Below, one piece after another: positions 33,491 through 44,200 of a stretch of DNA of 64,000 bases (positions are counted from its first letter, which is position 1; every line of letters starts with the position of its first letter). Source of the stretch: Posidonia oceanica (lineage: Eukaryota; Streptophyta; Magnoliopsida; Alismatales; Posidoniaceae). The notes beneath the pieces were generated by a model. It was not told the DNA's origin, ran no database searches, and was given only the letters and a program-made list of their open reading frames with translations. Made by a program: the position numbers and the translations under genes. The stretch is from positions 60,516,001 to 60,580,000 of the forward strand of contig JAZBRS010000074.1 in the NCBI GenBank assembly GCA_037176725.1, given 5' to 3'.

Positions 33491-34318
33491 CAGGCTGATA
33501 ACCTAAACTATCATCTGGGCCGATCCATGGTTGGCCTGCAGTTGTGTTATACGGCTGACATCCAGTAACTGTCCCTTGCAATTGTGGTTTCCAGTTGATA
33601 GGTCTGTAAACTATCCTCCAGTTGATAGGTCTGTAAACTATCCGCCAGTTGATAGGACTGTAAACTATCGCTAGGCTGATATCCTAAACTATCACCAGCA
33701 ATTGCATTATACGGCTGATATCCAGTAACTATCCCTCATCATTGCGCGTCTCCAGTTGATAGGTCTGTAAACTATCCGCCAGTTGATAGGTCTATAAACT
33801 ATCGCTCCAGTTGATAGGACTGTAAACTATCACGCGCAATCATGTTATACGGCTGACACCCAGTAACTGTCCCTCGCAAATGCCATTTCCTGTTGATAGG
33901 ACTGTAAACTATCCGCCAGTTGATAGGTCTGTAAACTATCTGCCAGTTGATAGGTCTGTAAACTATCGTTCCAGTTGATAGGACTGTAAACTATCTGGCA
34001 TTTGCGTTATACGGCTGATACCCAGTAATTATCACTCATGGTTTGTGGCTTCCAGTTGATAGGTCTGTAAACTATCCGCCAGTTGATAGGACTGTAAACC
34101 ATCCGCCAGTTGATAGGTCTGTAAACTATCCGCCAGTTGATAGGACTGTAAACTATCCCACACAATCATGTTATACGGCTGATATCCAGTAACTATCACT
34201 CACAACTGCTCCGGTTGATAGGACCGTAAACTATCACTCCAGGCTGATAACCTAAACTATCACTCCCAGTTGATAGGACCGTAAACTATCCGGACGATAA
34301 GCCCGTCACCTTATCACC
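33491..34318 (+). repeat. 27-bp tandem array with GATAG/CTATC hairpins
   Basis: More than twenty units follow the plan TTGATAGG, (T/A)CTGTAAA, CTATC, spaced about 27 bp, interspersed with a related unit (CGGCTGATATCCAGTAACTATC or similar) about every 150 bp that follows TTATAC. Each unit has an inverted repeat GATAG-N9-CTATC. The block closes with GATAAGCCCGTCACCTTATC, a return to the GATAAG/CTTATC form. No coding potential is seen. Confidence 0.92.
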
Positions 34319-34861
34319 TTTTTTGGCGTGGCCTTGTCCCAGGAAGGCAAAGTCGCGCACCCCCCTTTTTGGCGATAGGAGAGTTGGCCTCTCTCCCCTC
34401 GCACCCCCTTTTCCCTTTTCTGCTAGCTCGCACCCCGGGCAGGGACAAGCTGCACCCTTTTTTTTTTCCCTGGCTTTGTCGTGCAAGTCTGGCCTTCCTG
34501 CCAGATCCTTGCGCCACATCGTGCTTTCCCTTCTTTTAGCATTTCTTTCGCACCATCTCTGCACCTTCAATTGCAAGCATTACATGCCAGTCTAACATCA
34601 TCAATATCATCTGCACTGCATCAGCATTCTTATCTGTACTAACCTTTGCACTAACATTTGCATTACATCCGCACTAGCATGCATTGTATGCATTGCATTT
34701 CATCCATCTGCATTTGCATCTTGCATTGCGGCAATGGGCTACGACGTTCGGTGTATCTGCCGAATAAGTAACTCACGCCAATAGCAAATCATTTGGCTCT
34801 CCGATCGAATGGGGCGTCTTCTCAACCCTGAGCAGCGGTCTCGGTCCCCTTGACCTCGCTC
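34319..34861 (+). other. Non-coding 3' end of the element
   Basis: No gene is recognised. The first part has CCCTTTTT-type stretches; 34.57-34.73 kb is rich in TTGCAT/GCATT, recalling the motif in the LTR. The last 130 bases lead into the polypurine tract. Confidence 0.55.
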
Positions 34862-34870
34862 AGGGAGGGG
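34862..34870 (+). other. Polypurine tract
   Basis: AGGGAGGGG lies four bases (CATC) before the TG of the 3' LTR, where the plus-strand primer of LTR elements is expected. It is short, and no other purine run is as close. Confidence 0.7.
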
Positions 34871-34874
34871 CATC

Positions 34875-37800
34875 TGTTGACACTCCATTTCGACAAGGCT
34901 GAATCGGCAGGTCTCTCGGGCGGCTAGGAAAAAAAACCCAAAATTACACTTCTCCCCCCTCACCCTTCCTTTCAAATCAAAACCCCACCTCAAACCTCAA
35001 AACCAAACCTAGAACCACACTCATTTTCTAACCCAGAAAACCACCCCAAAACCCTCTCAAAACCTTGCCCTAAAACCATCCAAACCTAGGTGCAAACCAA
35101 ACCCTAACTCTCCTCTTTACCCTTCAAAACAAGCCAAACTTGACCTAAGCCTTTACCCCTCTTCCCAAGCTCAAAACCTGACCAAAATCCATAGGAAAAT
35201 CCACCAACACCCACTTAACAAACCCACCCAAGAACTTAGAAATTCTCAAACCAAGACTATTCCCAAAAGCCCTAGAAAACCTAGGTAAAACTCCCCTTTT
35301 TCTACACCTTAAAACCCCTCCAAAACCTCATTGGAATTAAACCAAAACTTCAGACCCAGCACTCCAAGCCCTAGCCTACCCACTCACCAATTTTCATCCC
35401 ATTTCAAGACCTTTAAGACCCCCATTCACCCAAATTATCCTTTTCTCTCTCTGGGATTATCATTTTCTCTCTCCTCTCTCTCTCTTGATTATCATCTCTC
35501 TTTTCATCACCCTCTTGCTCTTTTTCTTGCTTGGCTGTGGGCCCCCTTTGGCCGATCGAAATCCTCCTGGATGGGTGGCCTCTTCCAGCGCGCGTGAGGG
35601 GTGAAGCAAGCCTCCACCGGATTCTCCTCCTCTCCCTCTTGCTCCTCGGCCTTTCCCCGAGGGTTTTCATCGCCTGTGCCGCCCGCAATCCCTCGCCGAA
35701 GTTGTCGTCTTCTCCAGCGCCGGCCACCCCCGCAGCGGCCGTCGCGCGTCGCTCCGCCGCCCCACGCTCCGCCGCAGGCCTCCTCCGCCTCCCTCGCACC
35801 CCGCCGCTCTCTTCCCACACTCCGCCGCCCCGCGACGCCCCTCCTCCGCCGGTCCAGAGCTTCGCCGGCGATCCTCCGGTCTCCACCTCCACTGTAAGCC
35901 ACTGTTACGTTTTTTTTTATTTTTTTCAGTAGCTTAGTAAATTTTACTTGCATTGCATTCATGTTATAATAACTTTCTAATATTGCATGTAGGTCCTGAT
36001 CAGATTAAGTTTTATGTTATATTGAATTTAGAACCTTATTAAATTGCTTTAAATGTTTCTGGTTTTTAGTATTTGCATGATAGTCTATTTACTGTGCTGT
36101 CCAGTTGTAAAAAATTATGTTTTAGCCCTTCTACTTTTAATTTTTGCATCTGAATCCTGTAGTAGATTATTTAATTTAAATGCTGTAAGTTAGCCTTATT
36201 GTATTGCATTTTGGGTCCTTTTTAGTTTCTGTTTTTGCATCTTAGTCCAATGCACTGTAGTAACTTAGGGTTTATTTCCTCATTTTGCATACTGCATTGC
36301 ATATCAGCCCCTCTGATTTTCCATTTTTGCATATAGGTCCATCTTAAATGCACAGTAATCTCCTTGCATGCACTTTAGCTTATTGCATTGCATTTTAACC
36401 CTGTTTTTTTTAAAAATTGCACACCAGTCCTGTCCTTTTGTTTTCAGAGCACATTTTGCATCTAAAATTGCATACTCGGCCCTTGCACGTTTTAAAAATG
36501 ACACGTAGGTCCTTGCATCCTTTTAAAAGCATGTAAAAAGACTGTTTTGCCCCTAAAGTTGCATCTTAGCTCCTATTCTTACAAAATTGCATGTAGACCC
36601 TCCACTTGCATTCCCAGACTCCCTGGAACCTCATTTTCTGGAAAATTTGCACTCTAGACCCTAGTTTTTCCAAAATTGCATTCTGACCTCCTTTTGTTTT
36701 CAAAACTTCTTCCAATGCATACCCTCTTTTCAAAATGGCTTTCTGAACCCAGTCTTTTGCAAAATAACCCTCTGCCCTCTCCTGTTTTCATGACTCTCCC
36801 CTGTGGGCCCCATCCTTTTTGAAAATTTTCGTTTAGCCTCCTTTTCTTTTTCAAAAATGCTTTTGAACTCCTGTTTTTTCCAAATTTCTTTTTCTTGTCT
36901 TTTCTTGCTTTCCGCATGCATTTGCATCCATGTAGCTTTGCATTAAGCTTCTTTTGCATACACCAAAGCCCCCTTAGCTCCCATTCACCTGGGAGGACCT
37001 TTTTGCACACCCCTAGGACCTCCTGAACACTTAGATCTGCTTTTCTCCCCTATTCTGGCCCTCCTGCTTTGAAGCTGCGATATCTTCCAATCCGGCCGTT
37101 GGATCTTCTCAAATAAGCTGCCCAGGCGACCGCAGCGAAGCGCTCTTCAGCATGGACCAAGCAGATTTCAGATCAGGCCCCAGGATTTCCAGGTATGTCC
37201 TCCTGAACCCCTGCATTGCATTCATCTGCATGCCATTTGCATAGTTTGCTTTGTTTTCGCTTTCTGTCTCTTTGAGCATGTAGAATAGGACCTCCTCTTC
37301 TTGTCTATCAACTCAGATCCCCGTTTCGCGTACTCTTGGGTGTTTTGTGTTGTGTTTTCCCTGGATTCATCACTTAATGCGACTTTCTTCCCCCTTTTCC
37401 ACGATCCGATCGCATCGCGAGCTTTGGGCAGCGTGCGAGACAGATCGTGGAACGGTTTAGTGGGAAACGGTCACAAAGGAGTGGTAATCCCTCCGTTTGC
37501 TCACTCTCCCCTTTGTAGGTCTTCACACCTACTCTGTGTGGCCCCGAACAGCGTCTGTTCTCACACACACGCTGTTTTACCTCTCCTTTAGCCTCTTCTG
37601 ATCTTTTTCCCTGCATTTGCATTCGCATGGCTTTTCTGAGGTTTTATCTCGCTGCTTTTGGCACCGTTTTGCGTGCCCGCTTTGTCTTTGGCACCGTTTT
37701 GCGTGCCCGCTTCGTTTTGGCACCGTTTTGAATGCCCGCTTTCTCTTTTACGCTGTTTTGTGCGCCCACTATCGTCTTTTGCACCGATTTGCGTGCCGCC

Positions 37801-38566
37801 TTGCTTTCTTACCCGATTTGCGTGCCGCCTTGCTTTCTTGCTCGTTTTAAGTGCCGATCTTGTCTTTTTGCTCTGTTTTGCATGTCGTTCTTGTTTCTTG
37901 CCTCGTTTTGCGTGTTTTACGCCATTTTCTCTTGCGTGCCGATCGCATTGCATGGTTTTGCCGTTGTTTTGCTTTTTCGCTTGCATTTGCATATAGGGTT
38001 GTGATGCTTACGCTTGGAGTTCTCACGAGCTGGGTTTCGCCCAGTTCGGAACACAGACAGCATAGCTGAGCACTTAGACAGCACGTTTACTTCCTTGCTT
38101 TGCATCTCTCCACTTAGAGCACACCTTGAGCATCCATTTAGGCACTCATAAGCACATAGGCATTCAGATCTGCATTTCCCTGCGTATGCGAGCGTAAGCC
38201 TAGAAAGACCGATTCTCGAGCGTGTCGGGGGTGCCTAACACCTTCTCAGCGCGTAACAGGAGTCCTTGCCCTGTCTTTTGGCCCGCAATGACCATATTGC
38301 CCTTATCCTAGGCTAGAGTCATTTCATTCGCATGTATTTGCATTTGTTTCCTTTGCATTGCTTTGCTTTGCATTTCTTGCTTGGTTTTGCATGTTAATCC
38401 ACGCATTTCCCCCGGTTTTCCTTGTCTCCCGTTAATAGACATGGTGGCGACTCTGATTTGTCTTATCATTCCTTTTTCTCCTCGATTTTAAGTGTTTTCG
38501 TGTTGAGCCTCTTCCTCGGATCAATCGCCGCTAATAGTTCGCCTGATTCCGATTGGGATTACTACA
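34875..38566 (+). repeat. 3' LTR (short form, 2-kb deletion)
   Basis: Begins TGTTGACACTCC and ends GATTACTACA, directly before GTAAG. It corresponds to 13587-19306 but lacks about 1998 bases at 35550/35551 and one 30-bp tandem unit near 37690. The TTGCAT motif series (about 35984-36690) and the 30-bp tandem (about 37654-37975) are present. ORFs within it are shadows of low-complexity sequence. Confidence 0.95.
37654..37975 (+). repeat. 30-bp tandem repeat in the 3' LTR
   Basis: Counterpart of 18364-18715 with one fewer unit. The core is GCACCGTTTTGCGTGCCCGC. Confidence 0.85.
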
Positions 38567-38571
38567 GTAAG
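38567..38571. repeat. Target site duplication GTAAG, right copy
   Basis: GTAAG follows the CA of the 3' LTR and equals 13582-13586. Satellite sequence resumes immediately with GCTTGCACTTATC. Confidence 0.95.
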
Positions 38572-41285
38572 GCTTGCACTTATCATTCCTAAACTCTTCT
38601 TGGTCATGTTAGGGCTTGCACCTATCATTCCTGGAGGTCCGATCATGATAAGGCTTGCACTTATCATTCCTGACCTCTTGCTGGTCTTGGTAGGGCTCAC
38701 ACCTATCATTGCTGGCGGTCCGGTCTTGACAAGGCTTGCACATATCATTCCTGACCTCTTCCTAGTCTTGATTGGGCTTGCACCTATCATTCCTGGTGCT
38801 CCGGTCATGATAAGGCTTGCACTTTTCGTTCCTGACCTCTTCCTAGTCATGGTAGGGCTTACACCTATCATTCCTAGTGGTCCGGTCTTGATAAGGCTTG
38901 CACTTATCATTCCTGACCTCTTCCTGGTCTTGATTAGGCTTGCACGTATCGTTCCTGGTGGTCCGGACTCGATACGGCTTGCACTTATCATTCCTGTCCT
39001 CTTCCTGGTCATGGTAGGGCATGCACCTTTCATTCCTAGCGGTCCGGTCTTGATAAGGCATGCACATATCATTCCTGACCTCTTCCAAGTCTTGGTAGGG
39101 CTTGCACCTCACTGTCCTGGCACTCTGGTCTTGATAAGTCTTGCACTTATCATTTCTGACCTCTTCCTGGTCTTGATAGGGCCTGCACCAATCAATCCTA
39201 GTGGTCTGGTCTTGATAAGGCTTGCACTTATTATTCCTAACCTCTTCCTGGTCTTCGTTGGGCTTCCACCTATCATTCCTGGCGGTCCAGTCTTGATAAG
39301 GCGTTCACATATCATTCCTGACCTCTTCCTAGTCATGATAGGGCTAGCACCTCTCTTTCCTGGTAGTCCGGTCTTGATACGGCTTGCACATATCATTCCT
39401 AACCTCGTCCTGGTCATGGTAGGGCATGCACTAATCATTCTAGGAGGTCCAGTCTAGATATGGCTTGCCCTTATCATTCCTTGCCTCTTCTGGGTCTTGA
39501 TAGGGCTTGCACCTATCATTCCTGGGGGTCCGATCTTGCTAAGGCTTGCACTTATCTTTCCTGACCTCTTCATGGTCATGATAGGGCTTGCACCTTTCAT
39601 TCCCAGCGGTCCGGTCTTGATAAGGCTTGCACTTATCTTTCGTGACCTCTTCCTGAGCTTGATAGGGCTTGCACCTATCATTCCTAGCGGTCCGGTCCTG
39701 ATAAGGCTTGCACTTATCATTTCTGACCTCTTCCTTGTCATGGTAGGGCTTGCACCTATCATTCTTGGCGGTCCGGTCTTGATAACACAAGCACTTATCG
39801 TTCCTGACCTCTTCCTTGTCTTGATAGGGCTTGCACCTATCATTCCTGGCGGTCCGGACTTGATCAGGCTTGCACTTATCATTCCAGACCTATTCCTGGT
39901 CCTGACTGGGCTTGCACCTATCATTCCTGGGGGTCCGGTCTTAAGGAGGCTTGCACTTATCGTTCCTGACCTCTTCTTGGTCTTGGTAGGGCTCACACCT
40001 ATGATTACTGGCGGTCCGGTCAAGATAAGGCTTGCACTTGTCATTCCTGACTGCATCCTAGTCTTGATTGGGCTTGCACCTATCATACCTGTTGGTCCGG
40101 TCATGATACGGCTTGCACTCATCATTCCTGGTCTTGGTAGGGCTTGCACCAATCATTCCTGGCGGTCTGGTCCTGATAAAGCTTGCACTTATCAATCCTA
40201 ACCTCTTCCTAGTCATGACCGGGCTAGCACCTATCATTCCTGGTGGTCCGGTCTTCATAAGGCATGCACTTATCATTCCAGACCTCTTCCAGTTCTTGAT
40301 AGGACTTGCACCTATCAATGCTGGTGGACTGGTCTTAAAAAGGTTTGCACTTATCATTCCTGACCTATTCTTGGTCTTGACTGGGCTTGCACTTGTCATT
40401 TCTGGCTGTCCGGTCTTGACATGGCTTGCACTTATCATTCCTGACCTCTTCCTAGTCTTGGTAGGGCTCACACCAATCATTGCTGGCGATCCGGTCATGA
40501 CAAGGCTTGCACATATCAATCCAGACCTCTTCCAAGTCATGATAGGGCTTGCACCAATCATACCTAGCGGTCCGGTCTTGAAAAGGCTTGCACTTATCAT
40601 TCCTGACCCCTTCCTGGTCTTGGTAGGGCATGCACCATTCATTCCTGGCAGTCCAGTCATGGTAAGGCTTGCACTTATCATTCCTGACCACTTCTTGGTC
40701 TTGGTAGGGCATGCACCAATCAATCCTGGCGGTCTAGTCTTGGTAAGGCTTGCACTTATCATTCTTGGTGGTCTAGTCTTGATTAGGCTTGCACTTATCA
40801 TTCCAGACCAATTCTTGGTCTTGACAGAGCTTGCACCTATCATTCCTGGCGGTCCACTCTTGACAAGCCTTGCACTTATCATTCCTGACCTCTTCCTGGT
40901 CTTGGTAGGGCTCACACGTATCATTGGTGGCGGTCCGGTCATGATAAGGCTTGCACTTATCATTCCTGACCTCTTCCTATTCTTGATAGGGCTTGCACTT
41001 ATCATACCTGGCGGTCCGGTCTTGATAAGGCATGCACTTATCATTCTGACCTCTTCCTACTCTTGGTAGGGCTTGCACCATTCATTCCTAGCGGTCCAGT
41101 CATGATAAGGCTTGTATTTCTCATTCCTGACCTCTTCCTGGTCATGGTAGGGCTTGCACCAATCATTCCTGGCGGTCCAGTTTTGGTAAGGCTTGCAAAT
41201 ATCATTCCTGAACTCTTCTTGGTCATGTTAGGGCTTGCACCTATCATTCCTGGCGATCCGGTCTTGATAAGGCTTGCACTTATCA

Positions 41286-44200
41286 TTCAGACCTCATCTG
41301 GTCTTGGTAGGGCTTGCACCTATCATTCCTGGCGGTCCGGTCGTGATAAGGCTTGCACTTATCATTCCCGACCTCTCCCTGGTCGTGATAGGGCTTGCAT
41401 CTATCATCCGGGCGGTGTGGTAGTGATAAGGCTTGCGCTTACATTCCTGACCTCTTCCTGGTCTTGGTAGGGCTTGCACCTATCATTCCAGGAGGTCTGG
41501 TCTTGATAAGGCTTCCACTTATCATTCCTGACATCTTCCCGGTCAAGAAAAGGCTTGCACTTAACACTGCAGGCCTCCTCCTGGTCTTGATATTGCATGC
41601 ACCTATCAATCTAGGCTGTGCGGTCTTGATAAGGCTTGCACATATCATTCCTGAACTCTTCCTAGCGTCCTCCAGGTCTAATTAGGGGTTGCACCTATCA
41701 TTCCTAGTGGTCTGGTCCAAATAAGGCTTGCACTTATCATTCCTGACCTCTTCCTAGTCAAGACAGGGCTTGCACCTATCATTGTAGGTGGTCCTGTCTT
41801 GATAAGGCATGCACTTATCATTCCCAACCTCTTCCTGGTCTTGATAGTGCTTGCACCTATCATTCCTTGTGGACCGGTCTTAATAAGGCTTGCACTTATC
41901 ATTCCATACCTATTCCTGTTCTTGACAGGGCTTGCACCTATCATTCCTGGCTGTCCGATCTTGACACGGCTTGCACTTATCATTCCAGACCTCTTCCTGG
42001 TCTTGGTAGGGCTCACACCAATCATTGCTGGCGATCCAGTCTTGACAAGGCTTGCACATATCATTCCTGACCACTTCCTAGTCTTGGTAGGGCATGCACC
42101 ATTCATGATAGGGCTTGCACCTATCATACCTAGCGGTTCGGTCAAGATAAGGCTTGCACTTATCATTCCTGACCACTTCCTGGTCTTGGTAGGGCACGCA
42201 CCATTCATTCCTAGCAGTCAAGTCATGGTAAGGCTTGCACTTATCATTCCTGACCACTTCTTGGTCTTGGTAGGGCATGCACCAATCAATCTTGGCGGTC
42301 CAGTCTTGGTTGGGCTTGCACTTATCATTCCTGAACTCTTCTTGGTCCAGATAGGGCTTGCACCTATCATTCATGGCGATCCGATCATGATAAGGCTTGC
42401 ACTTATCTTTCAGACCTCTTCCTAGTCTAGGTAGGGTTGCACCTATCATTCCTAGTGGTCCGGTCATGATAAGGCTTGCACTTATCATTCCTGACCTCAC
42501 CCATGTCATCATTGGGCTTGCATCTATCATTACGGGCGGTCCGGTAGTGATAAGGCTTGCACTTATAATTCCTGACCTCTTCCAGGTCTCGATAAGGATT
42601 GCTCCTATCATTCCAGGTGGTCTGGCCTTGAAAAGGCTCGCACTTATCATTCCAAATCTCTTCCCGGTCTTGAAAAGGCTTGCACATGTCATTCCAGGCC
42701 TCTTCCTGGTCTTGAAATGGCTTGCACCTATCCGTACAGGCGTTCAGGTCTTGATGAGGCTTGCACGTATCATTCCTGAACTCTTCCTAGCCTCTTCCTG
42801 GTCAAGATAGGGGTTGCACCTATCAATCCTGGCGATCCGGTCATGATAAGGCTTGCACTTATCATTCCTGACCTCTTCCTGGCCTCTTCCAGGTCTTGAT
42901 TGGGCATGCACCAATCATTCCTGGTGATCCGGCCTTGATAAGGCTTGCATTTATCATTTCTGACCACTTCCAGGACTTGGTTGGGCTTACACCTATCATT
43001 CCTGGTGGTCCGGTCTTGATAAGGCTTACACTTATCATTCCCGACAACTTCCAGGTCTTGATTAGGCGTGCACGTATCGTTCCTGGTGGTCCGGTCTTGA
43101 TAAGGCTTGCACTTACCATTCCTGACCTCTTCCTGGTCATGGTAGGGTTTGCACCTTTCATTCCAGGCGGTTCGGTGTTGATATGGCTTGCACTTATCAT
43201 TCCTGACCTCTTCCTGGTCATGGTTGGGCTTGCACCTATCATTCCCGGCGGTCCGGTCTTGATATGGCTTGCTCGTATCATTCGTTGCCTCCTCCGGGTC
43301 TTGATAGGGCTGGCACCTATCATTCCTGGTGGTCCGGTCCTGATATGGCTTGCACTTATCATTTCTGACCTCTTCCTAGTCATGACAGGGCTTTCACCTA
43401 TCATTCCTTGTGGTCCCGTCTTCATAACGCATGCACTCATCGTTCCTGACCTCCTCCTGGTCTTGATAGGGCTTGCTCCTATCATTCCTCACGGTCTGGT
43501 CTTGATTAGGCTTGCACTTATCATTCCAGACCAATTCCTGGTCTTGATAGGGCTTGCACTATCATTCTTGGCGGTCTGGTCTTGACAAGGCTAGCACATA
43601 TCAATCATGACCTCTTCCTGGTCTTGGTAGGGCTCACACCAGTCATTGCTGGCGATCTGGTCATGATAAGGCTTGCACTTATCATTCTTGACCTCCTCCT
43701 AGTCTGGATAGGGCTTGCACCGATCATACCTGGCGGTCCGGTCTTGATAAGGCTTGCACTTAACAATCCTGACCTCTTCCTGGTCTTGGTAGGGCTTGCA
43801 CCAATCATTCCTAGCGGTCCAGTCATGATAAGGCTTGTACTTATCATTCCTGGCCTCTTCCTGGTCATGGTAGGGCATGCACTAATGATTCCTGGCGGTC
43901 CTATCTTGGTAAGGCTTGCACTTATCATTCCTGAACTCTTCATGGTCATGTTAGGGCTTGCACCTATCATTCCTGGCGATCCCGTCATGATAAGGCTTGC
44001 ACTTATCATTCAGACCTCATCTGGTCTTGGTAGGGCTTGCACCTATCATTCCTGGCGGTCCGGTCGTGATAAGGCTTGCACTTATCATTCCTGACCTCTC
44101 CTTGGTCGTGGTAGGGCTTGCATCTATCATCCGGGCGGTCTGGTAGTGATAAGGCTTGCGCTTATCATCACTGACCGCTTCCAGATCTAGATAGGGCTTG

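Larger units (their letters stand above)
13587..38566 (+). mobile_element. Tat/Ogre-like Ty3/gypsy LTR retrotransposon, about 25 kb, inserted in the satellite
   Basis: This is a complete-length element bounded by TGTTGACA...CTACA and a 5-bp target duplication. It has long LTRs (5720 and 3692 bp), a tRNA-Arg-type primer site, gag-pol on the + strand in the order Gag-protease-RT-RNase H-second RNase H-integrase, a 5.4-kb 3' region with an extra ORF and tandem repeats, and a polypurine tract. The dual RNase H, large LTRs and repeat-rich 3' region are known Tat-clade traits. Size and primer site resemble Ogre, but no separate ORF is seen upstream of gag as Ogre has, so the sub-lineage is left open. 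In-frame stops in gag-pol and a frameshift in the extra ORF show it can no longer move on its own. Confidence 0.95.

Noticed and set aside
33206..33568. ORFs across the 56-bp and TCAA repeats
   Set aside because: Purely repeat-derived peptides (SLFFLSITQSINQ type) in the 3' untranslated region.
32671..34318. CRISPR-like regular repeats
   Set aside because: Repeats are directly adjacent without unique spacers, within a plant retrotransposon; these are ordinary tandem arrays.
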